The notes beneath the pieces were generated by a model. It was not told where the DNA came from. It made no database searches and worked only from the letters and a program-made list of their open reading frames with translations. 35,013 nt of DNA from an uncultured Microbacteriaceae bacterium (GTDB lineage: Bacteria > Actinomycetota > Actinomycetes > Actinomycetales > Microbacteriaceae), in the NCBI GenBank assembly GCA_937872445.1, contig CALMSL010000044.1, positions 1-35,013 of the forward strand, given 5' to 3'. The position numbers and the translations under genes were made by a program. This document shows positions 22,542-30,801 of this stretch, piece after piece. Within the stretch, counting starts at the first letter, position 1. Each line of letters begins with the position of its first letter.

Positions 22542-22570
22542 AAAATATGAGGAACTGCGCAATATATCAA
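22542..22570 (-). promoter_or_regulatory. Promoter of surface paralogue 3
   Basis: Minus strand: TTGATA (22570-22565), 17 bases, TATTTT (22547-22542). Same layout as the promoters at 20792 and 21772, with a leader of about 113 bases. Confidence 0.8.
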
Positions 22571-22595
22571 GGGATTGATTTCTGCGATGTGCGCA

Positions 22596-22629
22596 GTTTC
22601 GAGACGCGCTGCGCGCTCTGTCAACCGGC
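22596..22629. repeat. Degenerate family B palindrome
   Basis: GTTTCGAGACG, inner CGCGCTGCGCGC, then TCAACCGGC. It is immediately followed by a family A element. Confidence 0.7.
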
Positions 22630-22630
22630 A

Positions 22631-22683
22631 TGATCCCTTCGAGACGCGCTGCGCGCTCCTCAGGGAACGGGATCAGGGAACGG
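22631..22683. repeat. Nested palindrome, family A, with extra outer arms
   Basis: TGATCCC (22631-22637) pairs with GGGATCA (22669-22675), and inside it TCCCT pairs with AGGGA around TTCGAGACG and a GCGC hairpin. It abuts the stop of the HNH gene and may serve as its terminator. Confidence 0.8.
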
Positions 22684-23184
22684 TCATGCGGCGACGGGCG
22701 CCAGGAACTCTTCCCACTCGGGCTCGGCGCGCTCCACACCGCGCACCATCCAACCGGTACCGTGCGGCGGTTGGGGGCGCACCCGCAGCGACCAGTGCAT
22801 CTCCGACGGCGTGCGGTCGCCCTTCGCGTTGTTGCAGCGCAGGCAGCAGGCCACCAGGTTCTCCCATGTTTCCTTGCCGCCCCGCGAGCGCGGCAGCACG
22901 TGGTCGATCGTCGACGCGGAGCCGCCGCAATACGCGCACCGCGACCCATCCCGACGCAGCACCCCGCGCCGGCTCACCGGAATCGACCGGCCGGTCGGGA
23001 TCCGAACATACCTGGTCAGCAGAATCACCGAGGGGCGATCGTACGCGCCGAACACCGTGAACACCGGATGCTCGTCATCCGCCGACAAAATGGTCGCCTT
23101 ATCGTTCATCACCAGCACGAGCGCTCGCTTGAACGACACGACGGCGAGAGGCTCGAAGCCCGCATTCAACACCAGGGTGCGCAT
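22684..23184 (-). CDS. HNH endonuclease
   Basis: A 166-residue HNH-family nuclease: CAYCGG (Cys83, Cys86), DHVLPRSRGG (Asp94-His95), ENLVACCLRCNNAKGDR (Asn109, Cys114, Cys117, Asn118). The four cysteines form the structural zinc knuckle and His95 is the general base. N-terminally it carries the actinobacterial extension MRTLVLNAGFEPLAVVSFKR with a further strand-rich region. These stand-alone HNH genes are conserved in actinobacteria, but their role is unsettled. ATG 23184 has AAGG six bases upstream. A terminator at 23265-23296 isolates it from the ORF above. Confidence 0.9.
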   Translation of the reverse strand: MRTLVLNAGFEPLAVVSFKRALVLVMNDKATILSADDEHPVFTVFGAYDRPSVILLTRYVRIPTGRSIPVSRRGVLRRDGSRCAYCGGSASTIDHVLPRSRGGKETWENLVACCLRCNNAKGDRTPSEMHWSLRVRPQPPHGTGWMVRGVERAEPEWEEFLAPVAA

Positions 23185-23264
23185 GTTCATCCTTCCGAAG
23201 GGTCCCGCACGGCTTGCAGGAATTCGACCCACCTTGGTGCCCGACGAGAGGGAGTGAGCGGAAC

Positions 23265-23296
23265 AAAAAAGCACCGCCGCAGGAAAACGGCAGTGC
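23265..23296 (-). terminator. Rho-independent terminator
   Basis: Minus strand: GCACTGCCG (23296-23288), an 8-base loop, CGGCGGTGC (23279-23271), then TTTTTT (23270-23265). The 9-bp stem has one G-T pair. It starts directly after the TGA of the small ORF at 23297-23395. Confidence 0.88.
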
Positions 23297-23395
23297 TCAG
23301 GCGTTCAGGATGCGCTGACAGGCGTATCCGGTGCTCAGTCGTATGAAAAAGAGGGCGCGCTCATCCACGGTTTGGATGGTGCGACCGCTGGTCAT
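23297..23395 (-). CDS. Possible 32-residue small protein
   Basis: A 32-codon frame, MTSGRTIQTVDERALFF then IRLSTGYACQRILNA, with an ATG at 23395. GGGAGA stands five bases upstream and the TGA stop touches the stem of a perfect intrinsic terminator. Third codon positions are mostly G or C, as in real genes of this genome. No family is recognised. The short amphipathic sequence has one Cys and no signal or membrane segment. The ribosome binding site, codon use and abutting terminator argue that it is expressed, either as a small protein or as a leader peptide. It lies between the DtxR-type gene and the HNH gene. Confidence 0.5.
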   Translation of the reverse strand: MTSGRTIQTVDERALFFIRLSTGYACQRILNA

Positions 23396-23508
23396 TCGAC
23401 TCTCCCGAGCTTCTCGCGGAACAACAAGGACGATTCAGGGTAACTCAGGAACCGGCGCGCGCGCTGGAATGACAGGTAACGACACGATTTCGAGACGAAT
23501 CGGTGTGC

Positions 23509-23549
23509 TCCCTTCGAGACGCGCGCTGTGCGCGCTCCTCAGGGAACGG
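23509..23549. repeat. Nested palindrome, family A
   Basis: TCCCTTCGAGACG, inner GCGCGC hairpin, CTCCTCAGGGAACGG. It is preceded at 23487-23503 by a broken family B start (GATTTCGAGACGAATCGG). Confidence 0.82.
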
Positions 23550-23563
23550 TCGGACGTTGCCGC

Positions 23564-23595
23564 TCCCTGAGGAGGCCGCAGGCCGTCTCGAAGGA
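23564..23595. repeat. Nested palindrome, family A, inverted copy
   Basis: TCCCTGAGGAG, inner GGCCGCAGGCC, CGTCTCGAAGGAA: the reverse complement of the family A layout, placed head-to-head with the copy at 23509. It lies just beyond the 3' end of the DtxR-type gene. Confidence 0.8.
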
Positions 23596-23605
23596 AGCCG
23601 GCAAG

Positions 23606-24319
23606 TCAGTCGGCGAAAGCGCTCGTGCCCACGTAGATGTGCTGCGCCACCTCGGCCGGCAGCTCCAGCGCATCCTCATCCCGACCGTCGATCGTCGCCA
23701 GCACGTAGTCGCCGCGCGCGGCAAACATGCCCGACGCCCCGGGCACAACGCCCGCAGACTGCAATTGCTCCAGCAGCTCCGGCTCATACTGCACCGGCTC
23801 GCCGAGCCGCCGAATCGTGCCCTCCACCGGGTCGTCGGCGTCCTCCACCAGGTTCACGAGGTTCACAACGCCATCCGTGAACCTGGCCACCGGCACGCGG
23901 TCGCCAAGGCCCTCCAGACCAGGAATCGGGTTGCCGTACGGCGAATGCGTCGGATGCTCCAGCAGCTCCAGCAGCTTCCGCTCCACCTGCTCGCTCATCA
24001 CGTGCTCCCAGCGGCACGCCTCATCGTGCACGAGCGCCCAGTCCAGGCCGATCACATCCGCGAGCAGCCGCTCCGCCAGCCGGTGCCGCCGCATCACCGT
24101 CACGGCCTTCTCGCGGCCGCCGTCGGTGAGCCGCAAATGGCGGTCATCCTCGACGACGACGAGGCCGTCGCGCTCCATCCGACCCACCGTCTGCGACACG
24201 GTCGGACCCGAATGCCCGAGGCGTTCGCTGATGCGCGCGCGCAGGGGAACGATGTTCTCTTCCTCAAGCTCGTAAATCGTGCGGAGGTACATCTCAGTGG
24301 TGTCAATCAGATCGGCCAT
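23606..24319 (-). CDS. ideR: Iron-dependent repressor, DtxR/IdeR family
   Basis: A 237-residue metalloregulator. The N-terminal winged helix (ISERLGHSGPTVSQTVGRME) is followed by the dimer domain and a C-terminal SH3-like domain (about residues 155-237). Metal ligands fall at the positions known from DtxR: Met10, Cys102, Glu105 and His106 for the primary site, and His79, Glu83 and His98 for the ancillary site. With Fe2+ it should repress iron-uptake genes. The ATG at 24319 has GGAGGAGG upstream. A near-perfect DtxR box lies 27-45 bases upstream, implying autoregulation. A manganese-sensing relative is possible, but the Cys102 ligand favours iron. Confidence 0.93.
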   Translation of the reverse strand: MADLIDTTEMYLRTIYELEEENIVPLRARISERLGHSGPTVSQTVGRMERDGLVVVEDDRHLRLTDGGREKAVTVMRRHRLAERLLADVIGLDWALVHDEACRWEHVMSEQVERKLLELLEHPTHSPYGNPIPGLEGLGDRVPVARFTDGVVNLVNLVEDADDPVEGTIRRLGEPVQYEPELLEQLQSAGVVPGASGMFAARGDYVLATIDGRDEDALELPAEVAQHIYVGTSAFAD

Positions 24320-24345
24320 CCGAGCCTCCTCCCGCCATAATCCGT

Positions 24346-24364
24346 ACAGGTTAGCCTAACCGTC
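24346..24364. promoter_or_regulatory. DtxR/IdeR iron box
   Basis: ACAGGTTAGCCTAACCGTC contains the perfect 13-bp palindrome GGTTAGCCTAACC (24349-24361), which matches the core of the 19-bp DtxR consensus. It sits in the divergent spacer between the regulator gene and serC, so either or both could be under iron control. Confidence 0.88.
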
Positions 24365-24410
24365 CCGGCCCGTCTCACCGGCGACGCAGCACGACAATGA
24401 GCCGCCCTAG

Positions 24411-25535
<1,125 letters not shown>

Positions 25536-25545
25536 CCTGCGGTGT

Positions 25546-25590
25546 GGTTTCGAGACGATTCGGCGAAGCCGAATCCCTCAACCAGCGGGC
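25546..25590. repeat. Nested palindrome, family B
   Basis: GGTT (25546-25549) and AACC (25580-25583) enclose TTCGAGACG and the inner arms GATTCGGC/GCCGAATC, ending CCTCAACCAGCGGG. It lies between serC and the DUF2530 gene. Confidence 0.85.
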
Positions 25591-25608
25591 CGCAGGTAAC
25601 CTGTAGCC

Positions 25609-25842
25609 ATGCGATTGTGGCTGAAGGATTCGGAACGCCGCCCCGACCCCGAACCCGCCAAAACGGATGACCGCAAAGCCATGCTCGTCGGCCTCGCCCT
25701 GTGGCTAGTCGGCCTTGTCGTCCTGCTGCTGTTTCTTGGCTCGCTGATTGCGGCGGGGCTTACCAGCTGGCTCTGGACCTGCGTCGTCGGACTTGCCCTT
25801 GGACTTCTCGGGCTTATCGTCACCCACCGTCAGCGGAGCTGA
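25609..25842 (+). CDS. DUF2530-family membrane protein
   Basis: A 77-residue protein with a charged N-terminus (MRLWLKDSERRPDPEPAKTD) and two membrane helices (AMLVGLALWLVGLVVLLLFL and WLWTCVVGLALGLLGLIV), the DUF2530 pattern. The function is unknown; it is conserved beside serC and DUF3027 genes in actinobacteria. Its last 138 bases lie antisense to the 3' end of the DUF3027 gene, so one DNA stretch encodes a membrane helix on one strand and a Lys/Asp-rich tail on the other. Confidence 0.85.
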   Translation: MRLWLKDSERRPDPEPAKTDDRKAMLVGLALWLVGLVVLLLFLGSLIAAGLTSWLWTCVVGLALGLLGLIVTHRQRS

Positions 25843-26370
25843 CTCCGCCGCCGGATCCGAGGCTGCACTGTCCGCACCCGCTTCGTCCAGGGAGTCGATG
25901 TCGACACCATCGAGGTCACCGCTGTGCAGGAGCGCCTCATCGTCGTCGTGGACGTCCTCGTCATCGAAGTCGTCCTCGTCGGAGTCATCGTCCGAATCAT
26001 CGTCCGAGTCGTCGTCCAGATCATCATCCGCGAGGCCTTCTGCCGCGAGCAGTGCCTGCGCCTCCTTGTAGTCGGCCAGACGCTCCGACCACGGCACCCA
26101 GTCCGGCGACAGCAGCGCGCCCTCGCCCGGGGTGAGCTCCGTCTCCAGCACCGACGGGCCGAAACCCTCCACGTGCGCGAGGCTCACCGTCCACTTCCAG
26201 CCCGGGTAACCGGGCATGGTGGTGTCGAAATACACGGTGAGGACGCCGTCCGCCTCGGTGATCGACCCCGCGGGCTCACCGATTGTGTCCGCCGACGTGA
26301 TGTCGAGCAGGGCCGCGCGGGCGACGGTGAAATCCTCGTCCGTCGGTGCAACGTCCTTCGCCTTAGGCAT
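25705..26370 (-). CDS. DUF3027-family protein with acidic repeat tail
   Basis: A 221-residue protein. Residues 1-110 are the conserved DUF3027 part (ARAALLDI, FDTTMPGYPGWKWTVSLAHV, LSPDWVPWSERLADY). Then comes a highly acidic stretch of Asp/Ser repeats (DDDSDDDSDDDSDEDD) and a basic tail (KPRRNQRAKKQQQ). The role is unknown; the charge pattern suggests RNA or ribosome contact, by inference. The ATG at 26370 overlaps the stop of the cold-shock gene by 8 bases, with GGAAG inside that gene as ribosome site, so translation is coupled. The 3' end overlaps the convergent DUF2530 gene. Confidence 0.85.
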   Translation of the reverse strand: MPKAKDVAPTDEDFTVARAALLDITSADTIGEPAGSITEADGVLTVYFDTTMPGYPGWKWTVSLAHVEGFGPSVLETELTPGEGALLSPDWVPWSERLADYKEAQALLAAEGLADDDLDDDSDDDSDDDSDEDDFDDEDVHDDDEALLHSGDLDGVDIDSLDEAGADSAASDPAAESAPLTVGDDKPEKSKGKSDDAGPEPAGKPRRNQRAKKQQQDDKAD

Positions 26371-26743
26371 CCAGTTCTTCCGCAACCTTGCGCAGCATGG
26401 CCGCGATCTTGCGCGCGTGGCTGGCCTCCGGGTATCGACCGCGCTTCAGATTGGACCCGATGCCATCCAGCACCTTCACCAGATCCTCCACGATGACTGC
26501 CATGTCGTCGGCCGGCTTGCGGCTCATCCGCGCAAGGCTCGGCGGCGCCTCCAGCACCCGCACAGACAGCGCCTGCGCACCGCGCTTGCCATCCGCAACG
26601 CCGAACTCGAGCTTGGTGCCCGCCTTCACTGTGACCCCGTCCGGAAGCGCGGAGGCGTGCAGGAAAACCTCCTGGCCGTCATCAGAACTGATGAAGCCGA
26701 AGCCTTTCTCGTCGTCGTAAAACTTGACCTTGCCGGTGGGCAT
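26363..26743 (-). CDS. Cold-shock-domain protein with C-terminal extension
   Basis: A 126-residue protein. Residues 1-65 are a cold-shock domain: MPTGKVKFYDDEKGFGFI carries RNP1 (KGFGFI) and EVFLHASAL carries RNP2. The remainder is a helical extension (MSRKPADDMAVIVEDLVKVL...ASHARKIAAMLRKVAEELDA) that ordinary CspA proteins of about 67 residues lack. It binds single-stranded RNA or DNA through the domain. The layout matches the larger CspB-type proteins of actinobacteria. ATG 26743 is preceded by GGAAAGG. It is the first gene of an operon with DUF3027. Confidence 0.9.
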   Translation of the reverse strand: MPTGKVKFYDDEKGFGFISSDDGQEVFLHASALPDGVTVKAGTKLEFGVADGKRGAQALSVRVLEAPPSLARMSRKPADDMAVIVEDLVKVLDGIGSNLKRGRYPEASHARKIAAMLRKVAEELDA

Positions 26744-26837
26744 GCCATTACCTTTCCTCGGTCGCGGTGCGGGGTGTGCACGGGCGATCACCACACCCAA
26801 GCCTACGGGCATTTGCACCTCACGTATCCTTGGGAAT

Positions 26838-27128
26838 GTGAGCAAGAAAGCACCAGACACCCCGCCGCCCGTGCGCATCAACCAAACGGAGCGCATCCTC
26901 GCGTACGGCGTGCTCATTCTGGTCGGACTCGCGCTGGTCTGTTTCATCGCCGTCATCGTCGGCACCACGCTCGGGGCGGGCGCGAACGACGGGTTCAGCC
27001 ACGGCATCTGGCCCACCGTATTCTTCGTGCAGTACTACGGTCTGCCGCTCGCGTTCCTGCTCATCATCGCGCTTCTCGTCTCCAACGCGGTGCGCCGATC
27101 GCGTGCCGCGAAAGGCGAGACGCGCTGA
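26838..27128 (+). CDS. Small two-helix membrane protein
   Basis: 96 residues: short cytoplasmic start (VSKKAPDTPPPVRINQTER), membrane helix 1 (ILAYGVLILVGLALVCFIAV), an extracellular loop (FSHGIWPTVFFVQYYG) and helix 2 (LPLAFLLIIALLVSNAV), then a basic end. It is typical of the small conserved actinobacterial proteins encoded beside the helicase-associated gene; the function is unknown. The GTG at 26838 is chosen from the protein's topology and a weak TTGGGA upstream. It is divergent from the cold-shock gene, with about 95 bases between. Confidence 0.75.
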   Translation: MSKKAPDTPPPVRINQTERILAYGVLILVGLALVCFIAVIVGTTLGAGANDGFSHGIWPTVFFVQYYGLPLAFLLIIALLVSNAVRRSRAAKGETR

Positions 27129-27144
27129 GGCGCCGACGGAGCCT

Positions 27145-28971
27145 ATGACGAGTACCGCACGTCTCGCGTCGCTGCTTCGAGCCAGCGACGACACCGACCT
27201 GCTCGCCACCCTGGAACGCCGCCCCGTCGCACCCGCCGGCATCCGCGATTTCTTCGACCTCGCCGAGACGCTGCTTTCGGACGATTCCCTCCAGTCCTGC
27301 CTCGAGCGGCTCGACCGCCGCGCGCTCGCCGCACTCGCCCAGCTCGGCGAACGGCGGATGTCGGCCCATGCCCTGCGCGAAACGCTCGGCCTCGACGACT
27401 CCGAGGTGTCGCGGCTGCGCGAGTTGCAGCTCATGCACGAAGACTCCGACGGGGTCGCCGCGTGGCCGGAAGTGGCGGATCAGCTCAAGCGATGGCCGGA
27501 ACTCGGGCTGCCGGACCCGACCGCCGAGGAACCGGAGCCGGGCAACGGCCCGGTGAGCGAATCGGAGCGCCACTCCGCCGACCGCCTCGCAGCCGAACAC
27601 GCCTTCACAGCCGCCACCGCCACAGCCGAACTGCTGTTCGAGCTGCAGCGGGAGCCGGTCCGGCTGCTCTCCCGCGGCGCGATCGGCGCGCCGGAGAAGG
27701 CCAGGCTGGCCGCGGCGATGAGCGTCGACGAGTTGTCCATCGACACGCTCGTGGACGCCGCGGAGCGTGCCGGTCTCGTCACGCGGGAAGGCCACCGGTT
27801 CGTTGCCTCTGCCGGGCACAGCACGTGGCTGGGTTTCAGCGCGGCAGAGCGATGGGCGGTCCTGGCCGAATCGTGGGCTTCGAGACTGCCGGCAGGCATC
27901 CGCCCCGTGCTCGCGGAGCGCTCCGAAACTCTGTGGGGGCCTGGCCTGCGCGAGTGGCTGCAGTGGAAGTACCCGGGTGGTCGCACCTGGCTGACCGAAC
28001 GCGTCACGGCTGGGCTCGCGGAGGCGGAGCGACTCGGCATAACCGCCGGCGACATCGTGAGCACGCCGGGGGCCGCGCTGCTCGGCAGGAAACGCGACCA
28101 GGCGATCGCCCTGCTCACCGAAGCCCTCCCCGCGCCCGTCGACCGGCTGTACCTGCAACACGATCTGTCCGCAGTCGCTCCCGGGCCGCTTGAGGTCGCG
28201 ATCGATGCGCGGCTGCGTTCCCTGGCGATCACCGACGGCCGCGCCATCGCGTCCCGATACCGGTTCACGCAGGCAAGCATCGGCAGGGCGATCGCGGGCG
28301 GTGAAACCTCGGAGACGATTCTGGCGTTCCTCAGCGAAATTTCCCTGAGCGGAGTGCCCCAGCCGCTCGAATACCTCGTCACGGAAACGGCCGGCCGGCA
28401 CGGCCTGCTCCGAGTCGGGCCGGCGCCCGCGGGCAACCCCGACGCGGCAAGTTACGTGAGGTCCGACGACACAGCGCTTCTCGGCACCGTGCTCGTCGAC
28501 CGGGCGTTCGCCGCGCTCGACTTCCGCCCCGCCGACGGCGACCGCATGGTGAGCCGCCGCGACCGAAGCCAGGTGTACTGGATGCTCCACGACGCCCGGT
28601 ACCCGGTTGCCGCCGAAGACTCCCAGGGCCGAATCGTCGAGCTCATCCGCCCGACCGCGCGGGCATCGACCGCGAGCGAGGCCCCCGCGAGGGCCGCCAA
28701 CCCGCACCGCACGCTCCTCGAAAAGCTGCGCATCGCGGATGCGGCGACCCCGAACGACTCCGGGCAGGCGTGGTTCGCGCGCGAACTGGATGCCGCCATC
28801 CGTTCGAAGTCGACCGTGACCGTGAGCGTGCGGATGCCGAACGGCGAAGTCGTCGACTACCGGCTGGAACCGGCGAGCGTGGTTGGCGGGCGGCTGCGCG
28901 CCCGCGACCCGCAGTCGGAGATCGAGAGGACGCTGCCGCTCTCCAGCATCGCCGCCGTGACGACGGAGTGA
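27145..28971 (+). CDS. Helicase-associated (XPB N-terminal-like) protein
   Basis: A 608-residue protein of the 'helicase XPB/Ssl2 N-terminal domain' family. It contains an N-terminal winged-helix region (CLERLDRRALAALAQLGERRM, RETLGLDDSEVSRLRELQL), a long helical middle, and a C-terminal domain with the strand-helix pattern of Helicase_C_3 (LYLQHDLSAVAPGPLEVAID, YRFTQASIGRAIAGG, VSVRMPNGEVVDYRLEP). It has no Walker A, so it is not itself a helicase. It is encoded directly upstream of xpb, as in mycobacteria (the Rv0862c/Rv0861c pair), and probably works with it. ATG 27145 has CGGAG a few bases upstream. Confidence 0.88.
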   Translation: MTSTARLASLLRASDDTDLLATLERRPVAPAGIRDFFDLAETLLSDDSLQSCLERLDRRALAALAQLGERRMSAHALRETLGLDDSEVSRLRELQLMHEDSDGVAAWPEVADQLKRWPELGLPDPTAEEPEPGNGPVSESERHSADRLAAEHAFTAATATAELLFELQREPVRLLSRGAIGAPEKARLAAAMSVDELSIDTLVDAAERAGLVTREGHRFVASAGHSTWLGFSAAERWAVLAESWASRLPAGIRPVLAERSETLWGPGLREWLQWKYPGGRTWLTERVTAGLAEAERLGITAGDIVSTPGAALLGRKRDQAIALLTEALPAPVDRLYLQHDLSAVAPGPLEVAIDARLRSLAITDGRAIASRYRFTQASIGRAIAGGETSETILAFLSEISLSGVPQPLEYLVTETAGRHGLLRVGPAPAGNPDAASYVRSDDTALLGTVLVDRAFAALDFRPADGDRMVSRRDRSQVYWMLHDARYPVAAEDSQGRIVELIRPTARASTASEAPARAANPHRTLLEKLRIADAATPNDSGQAWFARELDAAIRSKSTVTVSVRMPNGEVVDYRLEPASVVGGRLRARDPQSEIERTLPLSSIAAVTTE

Positions 28972-29078
28972 CCGTTCTGGCGGCCGGGACGGCCACCAGC
29001 GCTGGCACGCTACGCTGCGGCGAAGGCCGGACATGGCCTTCGCTTGTAGCTCCGGCACGCAACGTAGACTTGAACGTT

Positions 29079-30719
29079 ATGTCTGACGGCCCCCTCATCG
29101 TGCAAAGCGACCGCACCGTGCTGCTCGAAGTGGCGCATCCGGACGCCGACGACGCCCGCCACGAACTCGCCATCTTCGCCGAACTGGAGCGCGCCCCGGA
29201 GCACATTCACACGTACCGGATCACGCGGCTCGGCCTCTGGAATGCCCGCGCCGCCGGCCATGAAGCCGACGACATGCTGGCGACGCTCGAGCGCTTCTCG
29301 AAGTTTCCGGTACCGCAGTCGGTGGCCGTCGACATCCGCGAAACCGTGGGGCGGTACGGGCGGCTCGTGATCGAACGCACCGAGGCGGGCGAGCTCGAAC
29401 TGCGCTCCACGGATCCCGCGGTGCTCGCCGAAATCGCCCGCGCCAAACGCGTCGTCCCGCTGCTCACCGAGCAACTCGCACCCGACCGGTTCGGGGTGCT
29501 CGCGTGGGCGCGCGGCCAACTCAAGCAGGAGCTCGTGAAACTCGGCTGGCCCGCCGAAGACCTTGCCGGATACACGCCGGGCACGCCGCACGAGATCGCA
29601 CTGGACACCGCGGGCTGGCACTTGCGGCCATATCAGCAGGACGCGATCGACCACTTCTTCGCCGGCGGCTCCGGCGTCGTCGTGCTGCCGTGCGGCGCAG
29701 GCAAGACGCTCGTCGGCGCCGGGGCGATGGCCGAGGCAAGGACCACGACGCTCGTGCTGGTGACGAACACCGTGTCCGCGCGGCAGTGGCGGAGCGAGCT
29801 CCTGCGGCGCACCTCGCTCACCGAGGAGGAGATCGGCGAGTACTCCGGGCAAGTGAAGGAGATCCGGCCGGTCACGATCGCGACCTACCAGATCCTCACC
29901 GCCAAACGGAAAGGCGAGTATGCGCACCTGTCGCTGCTCGACGCGATGGACTGGGGCCTCGTCATTTACGACGAAGTGCACCTGCTGCCGGCGCCCGTGT
30001 TCAAGCTCACCGCCGAGTTGCAGGCGCGGCGGCGCCTCGGCCTCACTGCGACGCTTGTGCGCGAGGATGGCCGCGAAGGCGACGTGTTCAGCCTCATCGG
30101 GCCGAAACGGTTCGATGCCCCGTGGAAGGAAATCGAGGCGCAGGGTTTCATCTCGCCGGCATCCTGTTTCGAGGTGCGCATCGACCTGCCGCAGCAGGAG
30201 CGGCTCGAGTATGCGGCGAGCGCGGATGACGAACGGTACCGGCTCGCGGCGACTGCCCCCGCGAAGTTGCGGGTGGTGCGGCGCCTCGTCGAGCAGCACG
30301 CCGGGGAACGGATTCTCGTGATCGGTCAGTACCTCGACCAGATCGACATGCTCGCGGATGCACTGAACGCCCCGAAGCTCACCGGCGCAACCCCCGTGGA
30401 CGAGCGCGAACGGCTCTACCAGGAGTTCCGGGACGGCACTACGAAAGTGCTTGTCGTCTCGAAGGTCGCGAACTTTTCGGTGGACCTGCCCGAGGCGACC
30501 GTCGCGATCCAGGTGTCGGGGTCGTTCGGGTCCCGCCAGGAGGAGGCTCAGCGCCTGGGTCGGTTGCTGCGGCCGAAGGAATCCGGCCTGCCTGCGAATT
30601 TTTACGCGCTCGTCGCGCGCGACACGGTCGACCAGGATTTCGCCCAGAACCGGCAGCGTTTCCTCGCCGAGCAGGGCTACGCCTACACGATCCTCGACGC
30701 CTCCGCGCTCCTCCCCTAA
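29079..30719 (+). CDS. ercc3: DNA repair helicase XPB (ERCC3-type)
   Basis: A 546-residue superfamily-2 helicase. The N-terminal damage-recognition-like domain (about residues 1-175) is followed by motif I GAGKT (206-210), motif II DEVH (298-301), motif III GLTATLVRE, the RED motif (328-330) that marks XPB proteins, and motif VI QRLGRLLR (491-498). It unwinds DNA 3'-to-5' or opens it by ATP-driven wrapping; the bacterial role is probably repair. No Shine-Dalgarno stands before the ATG at 29079, but TAGACT (29065-29070) lies where a -10 would give a leaderless mRNA. It follows the helicase-associated gene after 107 bases. Confidence 0.95.
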   Translation: MSDGPLIVQSDRTVLLEVAHPDADDARHELAIFAELERAPEHIHTYRITRLGLWNARAAGHEADDMLATLERFSKFPVPQSVAVDIRETVGRYGRLVIERTEAGELELRSTDPAVLAEIARAKRVVPLLTEQLAPDRFGVLAWARGQLKQELVKLGWPAEDLAGYTPGTPHEIALDTAGWHLRPYQQDAIDHFFAGGSGVVVLPCGAGKTLVGAGAMAEARTTTLVLVTNTVSARQWRSELLRRTSLTEEEIGEYSGQVKEIRPVTIATYQILTAKRKGEYAHLSLLDAMDWGLVIYDEVHLLPAPVFKLTAELQARRRLGLTATLVREDGREGDVFSLIGPKRFDAPWKEIEAQGFISPASCFEVRIDLPQQERLEYAASADDERYRLAATAPAKLRVVRRLVEQHAGERILVIGQYLDQIDMLADALNAPKLTGATPVDERERLYQEFRDGTTKVLVVSKVANFSVDLPEATVAIQVSGSFGSRQEEAQRLGRLLRPKESGLPANFYALVARDTVDQDFAQNRQRFLAEQGYAYTILDASALLP

Positions 30720-30721
30720 TC

Positions 30722-30788
30722 CCCCGCGAGTGTGCACTTGTGGTCGTTCTCACTCGCTCAAAACCGCCACAAGTGCACACTCGCGGGG
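30722..30788. repeat. Long perfect palindrome C1 (22-bp arms)
   Basis: Arms 30722-30743 and 30767-30788 (starting CCCCGCGAGTGTGCAC) are exact complements, with a 23-base spacer. The spacer sequence is the near reverse complement (19 of 23) of the spacer in the copy at 31771, so the two are inverted relative to each other. It lies between the xpb stop and the 3' end of the DUF559 gene. Confidence 0.93.
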
Positions 30789-30801
30789 ATTGGGTTGGGG
30801 T

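Noticed and set aside
23528-24340. 270-codon plus-strand frame
   Set aside because: Antisense to the DtxR-type gene; His/Arg/Leu-rich shadow without motif.
25960-26030. Tandem DNA repeat around the Asp/Ser codons
   Set aside because: The short periodicity reflects the acidic repeat DDDS in the DUF3027 protein, not an independent DNA element.
27064-29058. 664-codon open frame on the minus strand
   Set aside because: It lies fully opposite the helicase-associated gene, has Arg/Gly/Pro-rich sequence without any domain, and is the usual mirror frame of a G+C-rich gene.
29010-30737. 575-codon open frame on the minus strand
   Set aside because: Antisense shadow of xpb; no recognisable domain.
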